A stretch of 64,000 bases of DNA. It comes from MFD09286-c1 sp963701015. GTDB lineage: Bacteria > Bacteroidota > Bacteroidia > Bacteroidales > DTGW01. The notes beneath the pieces are model-generated. The model had not been told where the DNA came from. It made no database searches and was given only the letters and a program-made list of their open reading frames with translations. The stretch's first letter is position 1, and each line of letters starts with the position of its first letter. The stretch spans positions 1,984,001-2,048,000 of the forward strand of contig OY969556.1 in the NCBI GenBank assembly GCA_963701015.1, in the 5' to 3' direction. Shown here piece by piece: positions 24,731 through 33,495 of this stretch. The position numbers and the translations under genes are program-made.

Positions 24731-25882
24731 TTATTTATTCTTAATACAACGAACAGGCATCCCAGTTTCCTTGTAGATATTTCCATTCATAACAAACTGA
24801 GGATCATAGTCACAATAATAAAGAGCAAATGAATCCACCCTTCCTTTTTTTGTTGATGACCATAAACCACAATCCATTATTGAGTAATTTTTCTTACTAA
24901 TCCTTGAACCAATACGAAGAAAAAGAAAGCCTGATTTCCCAGATGGAATAAGCTCTTTATATGCTGTTTTTCCATTTGTTCCTCCAACATTTTGTAAGAG
25001 TATTTCATATTCTTCTTTGGTAGGTAAATGCCAATCAATTGGACATACATTTTTTGAAGTCTCCCAATTATATAAATAGCCGTAGCGACTAATATTTTCT
25101 ATTGAATCATTATAAAACCAATATTTTCCACTATCAGGTTTATAAGTAAGGTTTGAAGCCAACCAGGTTTGATTACCTATTTGAATCGTTAAATATGTTT
25201 TCCCATCACGATTATCAATATATTTTCCGTATCTACTACTATCTATATTCACAACAGGTTTCTCAATGCCCATATCAAAATGAACTTTTTTTAGAATCTC
25301 ATTTTGGCGGTTATAGTAAGTTACATTGCCATTAATGACAAACCCATTTAAATCAGAATATTTATAAAACCTTTCAATTACTGTGTCTTTACTGCAAGAA
25401 TACTCAAGTGTTTTAAAAACATTTGGCACTTTCTCATAATAATTACCAAATATCCCAGACCAAAAACTGTTGCCTCTTTTTATTGAAACGATGGAATCAT
25501 ATCTAACATTATGTATTTCAATTTCAGTTAATGAACCATCAATAGAATAATAAAAAACAGAATCGAGTAAAATCTTATTTATTATATCAACATTAGAAAT
25601 AAATGCGAGTTTATTATTAATAGTATAATAAACAAATTCCTTACCTATATGCCAAAATCTTTGTTTAGGATCATCTTTATATTTTACATACATACTTTGA
25701 AGAAATGCTTTGTCATGAAGCACTTTCTCTTGAACAAGTTTAACTTCCTTAACATTATTATCCATAGTCAAAGATGCTCTCAAATTTGAGAAATAATAAT
25801 TATTTATTGTATCAAACTGGCAGTAAATATCCTGTATACAAAAAATTAATCCAGTAAGTAGAATCAAATTAAATCTTTTCAT
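24731..25882 (-). CDS. Secreted FISUMP-domain protein
   Basis: 383 residues. Signal peptide (LILLTGLIFCIQDIYCQ). The C-terminal half, residues about 215-383, is a FISUMP domain (Fibrobacter succinogenes major paralogous domain, a C-type-lectin-like surface domain): YIDNRDGKTYLTIQIGNQTW, then YGYLYNW, then CPIDWHLPTKEEYEIL, GLWSS and GMPVRCIK. The N-terminal half is beta-rich and unassigned. Probably surface-exposed, ligand unknown. Intact cassette with ends ATGGCCAGTTAATT and AATTGGCCAT. Confidence 0.85.
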   Translation of the reverse strand: MKRFNLILLTGLIFCIQDIYCQFDTINNYYFSNLRASLTMDNNVKEVKLVQEKVLHDKAFLQSMYVKYKDDPKQRFWHIGKEFVYYTINNKLAFISNVDIINKILLDSVFYYSIDGSLTEIEIHNVRYDSIVSIKRGNSFWSGIFGNYYEKVPNVFKTLEYSCSKDTVIERFYKYSDLNGFVINGNVTYYNRQNEILKKVHFDMGIEKPVVNIDSSRYGKYIDNRDGKTYLTIQIGNQTWLASNLTYKPDSGKYWFYNDSIENISRYGYLYNWETSKNVCPIDWHLPTKEEYEILLQNVGGTNGKTAYKELIPSGKSGFLFLRIGSRISKKNYSIMDCGLWSSTKKGRVDSFALYYCDYDPQFVMNGNIYKETGMPVRCIKNK

Positions 25883-25923
25883 AATCTATTGTTAAATCAT
25901 TTATGAGGCGTTCCTTTAATTGG

Positions 25924-26054
25924 CCATAACGTTCCTCGGCTATGTAAAGTGCGGGATTTACTTGCAGAATAAATCCCACTACACAAATATAATTAGAAAG
26001 CACTGAACTTGCAAACCCTCTATTACCCGCATTTTATATAAGCCGATGTTGGTG
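25924..26054 (-). repeat. attC site 27 (family B)
   Basis: Plus-strand boxes CCATAAC and GTTGGTG; arms CGGCTATGTAAAGTGCGGG and CCCGCATTTTATATAAGCCG. Contains TTTGC-N19-TATATTTG. Confidence 0.87.
25984..26015 (-). promoter_or_regulatory. Predicted attC-borne promoter (site 27)
   Basis: TATATTTG (25984-25991), 19-nt spacer, TTTGC (26011-26015), reading toward the FISUMP gene. Confidence 0.57.
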
Positions 26055-26134
26055 GCTGCGGCTATAATAGTTCCTAATTTCTGATTTTTTGTCATTTTAT
26101 TAGTAGTAAATAATGAAAGTATGAACATGATTAT

Positions 26135-26557
26135 TTAATTTAAAACATGACCGTAAAATAATAAATCAACTTTTGTGCCACTAACACATATATATCCAAA
26201 CTCAATTAGAGTATCATTAACAGTTTTAGTAAAATTATTAGAGTCATAATTATAATCAAAATTATTTTTGAAACTTTTAGCTGAATCTCCAAATAAATCG
26301 ACAAAATTATATGGAAATGAACTAATGTTGCTCTTTACATTAATACTATCACAAAAAAAGCTTAAACTATCCTTATAGAAGTAACGATAAAAATAAAATG
26401 TATCAGTAATGTTATTAGGTAAAGTATTTGTAAATGTTCCAATATGTCTTGTAAAATTATTTATTGTTAACTGATTTAAATCTGGTTTATTAGATTCTTT
26501 TTTACAACCATAAAATAACGTCATTATCAGACCGATTAAGAATATCTTAGCTTTCAT
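26135..26557 (-). CDS. Lipoprotein, unknown function
   Basis: 140 residues. Signal peptide with lipobox LFYGC near residue 18, followed by KKES. The mature part is polar and aromatic-rich (ITDTFYFYRYFYKDSLSFF). Family not recognised. Intact cassette; ends GGTGGCTGCGGC and GCCGTTGCCACC match apart from positions 10-11. Confidence 0.7.
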   Translation of the reverse strand: MKAKIFLIGLIMTLFYGCKKESNKPDLNQLTINNFTRHIGTFTNTLPNNITDTFYFYRYFYKDSLSFFCDSINVKSNISSFPYNFVDLFGDSAKSFKNNFDYNYDSNNFTKTVNDTLIEFGYICVSGTKVDLLFYGHVLN

Positions 26558-26687
26558 ATATTATTTGTTTTTAAAAAATCCAATCAAATCAGAATCAAAT
26601 TTATTTAGAAATAATGTATCAAAATTAACAAAATGAATCATTTTATGTAATAATAAATCATATTGCAAATGACAATTTTGCCGTTGC

Positions 26688-26819
26688 CACCAACGGTCGA
26701 GGCTAACAAATGTAGGGGATTTCGTGAAACTAAACTATCAATTTGAACTAAAAGTTACCAGCGAGAGCGTCGACAGCCACCCCACTTAAACCCCTATTTT
26801 TGTTGAGCCTTTGTTACAT
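26688..26819 (-). repeat. attC site 28 (family F variant)
   Basis: Plus-strand boxes CACCAAC and GTTACAT; arms AGGCTAACAAATGTAGGGG and CCCCTATTTTTGTTGAGCCT. Loop unrelated to other families; no promoter motif. Confidence 0.78.
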
Positions 26820-26883
26820 GCTGGGCATTTTAATCGTATTTATATTATCTATCCTAAATGAAAAATCTAATTATAATTGATGT

Positions 26884-27393
26884 TTATCTTATTTTATAAT
26901 CAGAAATCACTTTTGAAATTTCATTTTCAAATCCTTTTCGACACCAAATTTGCAAATCAGGCGAAATATTCTTTTCTCCGTAATAAGTTATACTAACATA
27001 ATAAATGTTTTCATTTACAATAAAAATCTCATGTATCCCCGGATATGGTTGTGTCTCATATCTCCAGTAGCCAATGCCGTGTTCACTCGATAAAGTATCT
27101 ATAGTAACTTTACCAGTCCAAGTTTTCCATTTTTGAATTGATGTATCATAATCCTTAGCAGTATTTATAAAAACATTAGGTTTCCAGAAAGACAATTCTA
27201 TGTCTACATAATTTGGCTCTAGAGTCGGGCTATGTACAAAAGGTTTACCAGTCTTATCACAATGAATAAATCGTCCTTTATATTTGCAAAAGATAAAATA
27301 ATAAAAAATGTTTTTTATCAAAAACTCGTACATTATCAAAAATAGTACGCCTGCGACAAAACTCGATATTATACCAGTTAAAAATCCACACAT
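26884..27393 (-). CDS. Hypothetical membrane-anchored protein
   Basis: 169 residues. One N-terminal membrane segment (GIISSFVAGVLFLIMYEFLI), then a soluble beta-rich domain containing GRFIHCDKTGKPF, VDIELSFWKPNVF, EHGIGYWRYETQPYPGIHEIF and IYYVSITYYG. The pattern suggests a small lipocalin-like sheet, but no family is recognised. Intact cassette; ends ACATGCTGGGCA and TGCCTTGCATGT match apart from positions 10-11. Confidence 0.7.
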   Translation of the reverse strand: MCGFLTGIISSFVAGVLFLIMYEFLIKNIFYYFIFCKYKGRFIHCDKTGKPFVHSPTLEPNYVDIELSFWKPNVFINTAKDYDTSIQKWKTWTGKVTIDTLSSEHGIGYWRYETQPYPGIHEIFIVNENIYYVSITYYGEKNISPDLQIWCRKGFENEISKVISDYKIR

Positions 27394-27451
27394 AATATTT
27401 TCTTTAGATTTTAATATTTTATGCTATAGTCTATTTTTCATCCTGCCTTGC

Positions 27452-27585
27452 ATGTAACGTTCCGCGCTATGTTTAGTGCGGGTTTTGAAATCACAACACT
27501 AAACTTTGTATACCAAATATAATTGAAAGCACAGACTTTAGCAAACTACTTTTAGCCCGCATTAAATATGTAGCGCGTGTTAGGC
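27452..27585 (-). repeat. attC site 29 (family B variant)
   Basis: Plus-strand boxes ATGTAAC and GTTAGGC; arms GCGCTATGTTTAGTGCGGG and CCCGCATTAAATATGTAGCGC. Contains TTTGC-N19-TATATTTG. Confidence 0.83.
27514..27545 (-). promoter_or_regulatory. Predicted attC-borne promoter (site 29)
   Basis: TATATTTG (27514-27521), 19-nt spacer, TTTGC (27541-27545), reading toward 26884-27393. Confidence 0.57.
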
Positions 27586-27595
27586 GCTGGCATTT

Positions 27596-28065
27596 TTATT
27601 TATTTTTCTCATAATCTCTCCATAATGAATCAAAGAATAGATTATCAAAGAAAAATTTGTAACTCCAATCATTTACTTCTTTTATGCTTTCTCCACTAGA
27701 TCTAAATACTCGATATTGCCCATCCTTCATTTTAATCTTTAAATTAAATTTAGGTAAGTATTTCCAAGGTTGCCTACTGGATAAGAATTATTCCACTTTC
27801 TCACAAGTTTTTTAATTTGAGGTTTTTCAAGTATCAAAGAATCTTTGAGTCTATTTCGTTCTGTAAATCCATTGTCTAATTTGATAAAATCATATTTATA
27901 TAATACAGCATAATCAATAGAATCTACAGATAATTCTTTAAATCCATAAGAATGCTTGATACGCTCCATGAGAAAATAACTAATCACTATCAGAATCAAA
28001 ATGACGACAACTGTCCATTTAATAAAACGAATTATAATTCTTTTTAAAAGTCTTTCCGTTGTCAT
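27596..28065 (-). pseudogene. Hypothetical membrane protein gene with probable frameshift
   Basis: The first frame (28065 to 27739, 108 residues) has one membrane segment (WTVVVILILIVISYFLM) and stops after VGNLGNTYLNLI. From about 27790 another frame is open to 27596 and reads QPWKYLPKFNLKIKMKDG, then a further 35 residues (SSGESIKEVNDWSYKFFF) to a stop just before attC site 29. A single-base change near 27770-27795 would join them into a protein of about 155 residues that fills the cassette. It may be a real frameshift, a sequencing error or two genes. Confidence 0.62.
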
Positions 28066-28147
28066 AATATGGTCATTTCATTTAATCAATTTATCATATA
28101 ATTTGTCTCTCTGAGCAAGTCTAATCTCAAAGCAACACTGTGCTTGC

Positions 28148-28278
28148 GCCTAACGTTTCCCGGCTACACCGCAGTGCGGGATTTACTTGCAATATTTGTC
28201 CAGTTGCACAAATATAACAAAAACTTACCGAATTTCGCAAACCACAATAGCTCGCATTGGGTGTAACCGGTGTTAGCC
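28148..28278 (-). repeat. attC site 30 (family A)
   Basis: Plus-strand boxes GCCTAAC and GTTAGCC; arms CCGGCTACACCGCAGTGCGG and CGCATTGGGTGTAACCGG. Contains TTTGC-N20-TATATTTG. Confidence 0.86.
28209..28241 (-). promoter_or_regulatory. Predicted attC-borne promoter (site 30)
   Basis: TATATTTG (28209-28216), 20-nt spacer, TTTGC (28237-28241), reading toward the frameshifted gene. Confidence 0.55.
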
Positions 28279-28284
28279 GCTGAC

Positions 28285-29010
28285 TTATATATCAATCCTC
28301 ATTTCTTTTATTATTCTCAATATTTCTTCTTTGGAAGGTATCTCAACATTGGTAACAAAGTAATGAGGAATTATAAAATCCCCTAATTCATTGCAAATAT
28401 TTATGCCATCCATTATTATAGTATCAGGTGCAATATCCATAGGCATCAGAATTGTCAAACAAGAATAATCCTCATCAAAATCTATCTTTTCTAACTCTGA
28501 ATTAGATTTTTTACAAATCAACTCAAATTCATCGCATATAAGTTTCTTTTGTAGTTCGGTAAAAGGTTCACTGGTTGTTGTAAAAATCACAAAGAAAAAT
28601 CTAAGATTATTATCCTTTCCACCTAATCCAGTTGAAATAAAACCACTATTACTATCCATCAAATAATTTTCAAGAGACATATAGCATTCCTGTAAAGCCA
28701 ATGCAGCCCAAGTCTTCAATTCATTATCGCAATTATTATAAAATTTTTCAAGAATCCTGTATGACTCAACTGTTTCTAAATGCGCTAACCTAATCAATAA
28801 TTCTTTTTTTAAATCAATCGGGATTTTATCCTGAAATAGTTTTTCGCACTCATGAATCAATTCATTCTCATTATATTTTTTAGTATATAATTTCTCTGTC
28901 AATCTAATATAGTCATTATGAATATTCCAATCTGTTTTACTTTCAAGAATATGGAAATATTCAGGAATACTTTCTAATATCATTTTAATATCATCAATAC
29001 TTTGTCTCAT
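28285..29010 (-). CDS. Hypothetical cytoplasmic protein
   Basis: 241 residues with no signal peptide or membrane segment. The first half is helical and HEAT-like (ELLIRLAHLETVESYRILEK, ELKTWAALALQECYMSLEN). The second half is alpha/beta (LRFFFVIFTTTSEPF, CLTILMPMDIAPDTII). Family not recognised; the layout suits a binding or immunity-type protein (inference only). Intact cassette; ends AGCCGCTGACTT and AAGTTTGCGGCT match apart from positions 10-11. Confidence 0.72.
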   Translation of the reverse strand: MRQSIDDIKMILESIPEYFHILESKTDWNIHNDYIRLTEKLYTKKYNENELIHECEKLFQDKIPIDLKKELLIRLAHLETVESYRILEKFYNNCDNELKTWAALALQECYMSLENYLMDSNSGFISTGLGGKDNNLRFFFVIFTTTSEPFTELQKKLICDEFELICKKSNSELEKIDFDEDYSCLTILMPMDIAPDTIIMDGINICNELGDFIIPHYFVTNVEIPSKEEILRIIKEMRIDI

Positions 29011-29057
29011 TTTTTAATCAAAAGTAATCATTTGTCTACAATTTTTTGAAAGTTTGC

Positions 29058-29187
29058 GGCTAACGTTCCTCGGCTATTTGCCGTAAGGGATTTACTTGCA
29101 ATATTTTTCAAACTGCACAAATATAACATAAACTTGAAGAACTACAAAACCCACTGAAACCCTTATGGAATATAGCCGATGTTGGCA
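29058..29187 (-). repeat. attC site 31 (family B variant)
   Basis: Plus-strand boxes GGCTAAC and GTTGGCA; arms CGGCTATTTGCCGTAAGGG and CCCTTATGGAATATAGCCG. Contains TTTTG-N19-TATATTTG. Confidence 0.82.
29118..29149 (-). promoter_or_regulatory. Predicted attC-borne promoter (site 31)
   Basis: TATATTTG (29118-29125), 19-nt spacer, TTTTG (29145-29149), reading toward 28285-29010. Confidence 0.52.
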
Positions 29188-29199
29188 GCAGTTGATTTT

Positions 29200-31098
29200 T
29201 TATTCTTTAAATAAATTTACTTTCCCATTGTCAAAATCGTACATAAATTTTTCCCTTTTTAAATGAATTCTAATAATTAAATCAGATAAATCTTTATCTA
29301 ATGTGAAGTCTGAAATAATTTTTCTTATCAAAGAGCCTGCATAATCTCTCAGTTTCCAAACAAAATAAGGCAAAAGAGTATTGTCAAAGTGTGCATTATG
29401 TACAATTAAATTTCTAAATCTATATATCATCAATATGTCATCTTTAATTTGACTTATTTGTTTATCAATCATTTTTTTTGTGCTTGTTGAATTCTTATAG
29501 AAATCTATTACTTCATTGATTTTATCCAAAATAAATAGATTCTTTTCATATTGACTTATCTCACTAAGACTATCAATAAAATTTTTTAAATAGACCTTTT
29601 CACCCACTTGTCCCTTTAATTGAGCTTTTTTCAAAAGATCATCTGGAAGTTTAATATTATTTAAAAAAGGACTACTAGCAATCCAATTATAATAATGATA
29701 TAATTCCCAACCAAATTCATATATAAATACAAAAATTTGAATTGAAGAAATTGTTTCTTGAATTAAATGAAATTTTTGTTTATTAGAATCGTTTAAAACA
29801 TCTTGTTTTACATCCTTCTCAAGATTAAATAAATTTTCTATTGCTATCCAATAATTTAACATTTTATCTTCCTGTTTCAAGGAATGTTCAGCTTTCCTAT
29901 ACCAATGCAAAGCATTAGTTATTTTTGAAACGGACTTGTTACTTTTTAAGGTTCTATCCCATAAGAAAGAATAGTTGTTTAGTTCTTTTAGCAGTTTTTC
30001 ATATTCATTTAAATTAAGTGATTTGTGATAATTCAAAAAAGAATCCCTCTTATCACGACCCATAGATGAAAAAATTGCTCTGCCTTCTTGACTAACTATG
30101 CAATAATTTGAGTTGTTCACATATAAATCAGTCTCTACTCTAAAATAGCATGAAATAAGATCTAAGGCATTTTCCAATTTCGTTAAAGCATCTGCATGTG
30201 ATGATTTTGGCATTAAATAATCTACTTCAACTGCAGCTTGAATAAACTTTTCCTTTTTTTCTCGATGCTGTAATTCCTCAAAATCAATACCATCAAATTT
30301 CTTATTGACAAATTGTTTTTTATTTAATGTATAAAATATAACTCCACCAATAGTTATATCAATATCTCCTTTTAGCCCTTCAATAACAAATATGTAAAAT
30401 GCTTTTTCTTTTTTCTTGTGGTAATAGTATGATAACTTTTGAATTCTTTCTTTAATAGTAAGATTTGAAATATAGTCTATAATATCTTTATTGAATTTCT
30501 CTTTATTAAAGGTATCAGGAGAAGTTTCATATTTTCCATAATCAAAGCCATGTGGGAAATTTGTAATTAAATCTGCTCCTGTAATAGTGTAATTATCAAA
30601 AATGTTTGTCGGAAACTTTTTAATATCTTCTATATCATAGGATTTTTTAATTAGTTCGACAATAATTCCTTGAGTTAAGTAATTTAAAGACTTAACAAAA
30701 TCAATCGAGATTTCTTCATCTAAAGTTAACAAATCAATTATTGAATCTAAAGAACTGTCAAAGTATAATCCACTTTGAAATAAGTCTTTGATTTCTTTAC
30801 ATGTTTCTAATATATACCCAGTCCTTTCAGTGTTAAATGTTTTTCTTAATATCTTAAATTGTGATTTAACCTTTTTATTTATTACTATATCATTTTCGAA
30901 ATACTCTGATATTTTTGAATAAAAGAACCTTTTATTATCCTGATTTTTAAAAGAATTTTCTTCAATCTCAGTAATTATATCATCAATTAGAATATGTGGG
31001 TTATATAATGTCAATCCAAAAGACCTTTTTAAGAAATTTTCAATTAAATCTTCCCAAAGTTCTGACCAAAATTTTATCTTAATATCGACATTATTCAT
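29200..31098 (-). CDS. Large HEPN-domain protein, putative antiphage RNase
   Basis: 632 residues, cytoplasmic, the largest protein of the cassettes left of the inserted element. The C-terminal third contains a HEPN domain: helix LHWYRKAEHSLKQEDKMLNY near residue 390, IAIENLF, and the catalytic-type motif YRFRNLIVHNAHFDN near residue 565 (R-N-x3-H). The layout, with a long N-terminal recognition region and a C-terminal HEPN, resembles ApeA-like abortive-infection proteins, in which HEPN cleaves host RNA. The N-terminal 350 residues are unassigned. Intact cassette with ends GGCAGCAGTTG and CAATTGCTGCC. Confidence 0.75.
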   Translation of the reverse strand: MNNVDIKIKFWSELWEDLIENFLKRSFGLTLYNPHILIDDIITEIEENSFKNQDNKRFFYSKISEYFENDIVINKKVKSQFKILRKTFNTERTGYILETCKEIKDLFQSGLYFDSSLDSIIDLLTLDEEISIDFVKSLNYLTQGIIVELIKKSYDIEDIKKFPTNIFDNYTITGADLITNFPHGFDYGKYETSPDTFNKEKFNKDIIDYISNLTIKERIQKLSYYYHKKKEKAFYIFVIEGLKGDIDITIGGVIFYTLNKKQFVNKKFDGIDFEELQHREKKEKFIQAAVEVDYLMPKSSHADALTKLENALDLISCYFRVETDLYVNNSNYCIVSQEGRAIFSSMGRDKRDSFLNYHKSLNLNEYEKLLKELNNYSFLWDRTLKSNKSVSKITNALHWYRKAEHSLKQEDKMLNYWIAIENLFNLEKDVKQDVLNDSNKQKFHLIQETISSIQIFVFIYEFGWELYHYYNWIASSPFLNNIKLPDDLLKKAQLKGQVGEKVYLKNFIDSLSEISQYEKNLFILDKINEVIDFYKNSTSTKKMIDKQISQIKDDILMIYRFRNLIVHNAHFDNTLLPYFVWKLRDYAGSLIRKIISDFTLDKDLSDLIIRIHLKREKFMYDFDNGKVNLFKE

Positions 31099-31127
31099 AT
31101 TGAAATGTATATCGTGAATTCAATTGC

Positions 31128-31259
31128 TGCCAACGTTTTCGGCTAAATTGCGTGCGGGATTTACTTGTATAATTTGTCAAAATGTAACCAAATATAATTA
31201 AAAAGAATTACATTTGAAAACCCGCTGAAACCCGCATGTAATTTGAGCCGATGTTGGCA
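31128..31259 (-). repeat. attC site 32 (family D)
   Basis: Plus-strand boxes TGCCAAC and GTTGGCA; arms CGGCTAAATTGCGTGCGGG and CCCGCATGTAATTTGAGCCG. TATATTTG at 31189-31196 with TTTTC 19 nt upstream. Confidence 0.85.
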
Positions 31260-31264
31260 GCAGT

Positions 31265-31960
31265 TTATATTATTTTTACTATTTCTTTATTAACTATAAA
31301 TCTGTTTAGATAATTTGATAAGTTGTCTAAATCCTGATATATCGAGAATTCATTAATCCCATATTGTTCAAGTGTATTCTGAATTTGTTTTTTTGAATCT
31401 TTTATAATACGAAGTTTTATGAAATCAGAATCAGGCAAGAGTTTATCAAGTGAAATTATTGGATTATGAGAAATTGAAAATACTCCTCTTTGGCTGATTA
31501 CTCTTGCTGTTACACCATTTGGATAAAACACTCCTGAATAGTCAATATTGAAAGGATCTAATTTGTCTTTTATCATTACGAAATTATCAAAATTGAAAAT
31601 AAAAACTGAAGAATCCCTTTTTATACTAAAATCGCATGTGGCAAAATACAATGCTATTAAAGGGTTTTTTGTCCAATCAAGTAATCTAGTCGCTAAACCA
31701 TGATGTTGTGCAAGCGAAAGAGAATCCCAAATATCTATAGGTTGCTTTGATATCAAAGGTAAGGAATATCTCAACCAAGAATTTAATATTTGGTATTCTG
31801 GAATAGTTGCAGGTACCGTTTTATTAAATTCTTTTCGACCAATCTTAGGGATCAGTTCCCAGTCAAAATCTACTTGTCCTCTAAATAAAAAATTAGTACC
31901 AGAATATTTATCAATAATATTATGGTAATCTATGAAATTATTTATGTCTATTATTTTCAT
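31265..31960 (-). CDS. FRG-domain protein
   Basis: 231 residues. The FRG domain is seen at residues about 20-105: FLFRGQVDFDWELIPKIGR (the name-giving FRG), SLAQHHGLATRLLDWTKNP and LIALYFATC. The domain is common in phage-defence and mobile regions and has been proposed to have ADP-ribosyl-type chemistry; I treat the activity as unknown. Single gene of an intact cassette with ends GGCAGCAGTTT and AAATTGCTGCC. Confidence 0.88.
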   Translation of the reverse strand: MKIIDINNFIDYHNIIDKYSGTNFLFRGQVDFDWELIPKIGRKEFNKTVPATIPEYQILNSWLRYSLPLISKQPIDIWDSLSLAQHHGLATRLLDWTKNPLIALYFATCDFSIKRDSSVFIFNFDNFVMIKDKLDPFNIDYSGVFYPNGVTARVISQRGVFSISHNPIISLDKLLPDSDFIKLRIIKDSKKQIQNTLEQYGINEFSIYQDLDNLSNYLNRFIVNKEIVKII

Positions 31961-32002
31961 TCTTCACTTTTAACTTACTCAGAAATCGTCGATCTAAATT
32001 GC

Positions 32003-32133
32003 TGCCAACGTTCCTCGGCTATGTAAAGTGCGGGATTTACTTGCAGAATAAATCCCACTACACAAATATAATTAGAAAGCACTAAACTTGAAAACCCTCT
32101 ATAACCCGCATTTTATATGAGCCGATGTTAGTG
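32003..32133 (-). repeat. attC site 33 (family B)
   Basis: Plus-strand boxes TGCCAAC and GTTAGTG; arms CGGCTATGTAAAGTGCGGG and CCCGCATTTTATATGAGCCG. TATATTTG at 32063-32070 with TTTTC 19 nt upstream. Supplies the stop of the 50-residue antitoxin. Confidence 0.87.
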
Positions 32134-32280
32134 GCTGGCCATTATTTTTTCATAATCATTGCGTCCCTTTTTTATATAGTCCAATATTTGTTCTGAACTC
32201 ATATCTTTGATATCGGAACTTACTTTATCTCTAATATCACGCATCATTTTGACGCTATCAAATTTTTTATCAGTTTTCAT
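32128..32280 (-). CDS. Small antitoxin-like protein (partner of PIN toxin)
   Basis: 50 residues: MKTDKKFDSVKMMRDIRDKV, then a helix ending in EQILDYIKKGRNDYEKIM. The VKMMRDIRD pattern is typical of the small antitoxin-like proteins found beside PIN toxins in Bacteroidota and cyanobacteria. It overlaps the end of the PIN gene by 11 bases and follows it, so the order is toxin first. The TAA stop is the attC box (32128-32130). Confidence 0.75.
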   Translation of the reverse strand: MKTDKKFDSVKMMRDIRDKVSSDIKDMSSEQILDYIKKGRNDYEKIMASH

Positions 32281-32731
32281 AATTAATCAAATCTTTAGGT
32301 GAACGTATCTCTAAGGTTGAATATCCATTTTTTATATTAATTGAATTATATCCTCTAATCCTTTGGACATTTACGATATGCTTAAAATTCCAACTTATCA
32401 ATAAATCAACATTGTTAATTGTAGCAGTTGCAATATGTATACAATCGTCAATACTTGTTTGTCCTACAACTTTTTCTTTTACATATTCAGTTGCTAAATC
32501 AATGGATTCCTGTGTTACACTTACTAAATCAAAATTTACTCCCAAATCTTTTAATAAAGTCCTTACTGATTCAGGTGCATTTATTAACTCTTTTTCTGTC
32601 AGGTCTGAAATTACAAGTTTATATAATCCTTTTTGAATCTCCTCAAAAAGTAATCGAGTATCAATACTAAATTCATCGTCAAAATATCCACCAATTACAG
32701 AAGTGTCAATATATATCCTTAATTTTCTCAT
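32270..32731 (-). CDS. PIN-domain toxin
   Basis: 153 residues. PIN acidic residues: RIYIDTSVIGGYFD at the N terminus, LVISDLTEKELINAP near residue 38, TSIDDCIHIATATINNVDLLISWNFKHIVN near residues 92-121. The SWNFKH motif is typical of VapC-like Bacteroidota RNases. Coupled with the 50-residue antitoxin downstream. Two-gene cassette with ends AGTGGCTGGCC and GGCTTGCCACT. Confidence 0.88.
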   Translation of the reverse strand: MRKLRIYIDTSVIGGYFDDEFSIDTRLLFEEIQKGLYKLVISDLTEKELINAPESVRTLLKDLGVNFDLVSVTQESIDLATEYVKEKVVGQTSIDDCIHIATATINNVDLLISWNFKHIVNVQRIRGYNSINIKNGYSTLEIRSPKDLINYEN

Positions 32732-32807
32732 CTATCATAAATTAATCATCAAATATAGTAAAAAATTATAGGATTAGGTTGCTTGAGGTGAATTTGAGTT
32801 GGCTTGC

Positions 32808-32940
32808 CACTAACGGTTTCAGCTATGCGCCGTGCGGGAATTAAAAGAACTAATTTATCAAAATATAACCAAATATAATTAAAAAGAACTACATTTGGGA
32901 AACCACTGAAACCCGCATGGCGTATGAGCTGGTGTTGGGC
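32808..32940 (-). repeat. attC site 34 (singleton, D-like loop)
   Basis: Plus-strand boxes CACTAAC and GTTGGGC; arms AGCTATGCGCCGTGCGGG and CCCGCATGGCGTATGAGCT. TATATTTG at 32870-32877 with TTTCC 20 nt upstream. Confidence 0.82.
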
Positions 32941-32968
32941 GACGTAAATATTTAAAGTCAATTATTTT

Positions 32969-33415
32969 TTAGTATTTTAATTGTCCACTTATAAGTGAAA
33001 CATCTAACGTGTCTGAACCTTTAAAGATCATTAATATTGTGCTTTTTGTAAATTCATCTCTAGGAATATTCGTTGTTAGAATCATTAGAAATGATATTGT
33101 AATAGTATCATTAAAATTCCTTTTATCGTCAAGCTTTACTTTCTCATAATTGATTAATCCGTCGCCATATGTTTTTACTTTTACACTATCTCCATTTGTA
33201 AATCCACTTAACTTTAAATTCACATCCAGAAAACTATATCCACCAGTATATCCAGTTGTATATGATTCTTTTGTCGTGAACCAATCAGCGTTAGAAATAG
33301 TTATTGATGTACCTTTTGAGTCACTATACACTTTTGCGGAATCTTTATTGTCATCTTTTTTTGTACAAGATGTCAATATCATAAATAACACAATTAATAG
33401 AACATATATTCTCAT
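32969..33415 (-). CDS. Lipoprotein, unknown function
   Basis: 148 residues. Signal peptide with lipobox LTSC at residues 14-17, followed by TKKDDNKD. The mature part is beta-rich (SFLDVNLKLSGFTNGDSVKV, FNDTITISFLMIL). Family not recognised. Cassette ends GGGCGACGTAAA and TTTATGGCGCCC match with one extra difference at position 9. Confidence 0.7.
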   Translation of the reverse strand: MRIYVLLIVLFMILTSCTKKDDNKDSAKVYSDSKGTSITISNADWFTTKESYTTGYTGGYSFLDVNLKLSGFTNGDSVKVKTYGDGLINYEKVKLDDKRNFNDTITISFLMILTTNIPRDEFTKSTILMIFKGSDTLDVSLISGQLKY

Positions 33416-33495
33416 AATCTAAATTTTTATAATTTATAAGTATATGATGTATTTTTATCTAGAAGGTTGCGTCAAGAGAAATTTTGCTTTATGGC

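Noticed and set aside
32749..32961. 70-residue minus-strand open frame across attC site 34
   Set aside because: Translation of attC DNA only; real genes flank it.
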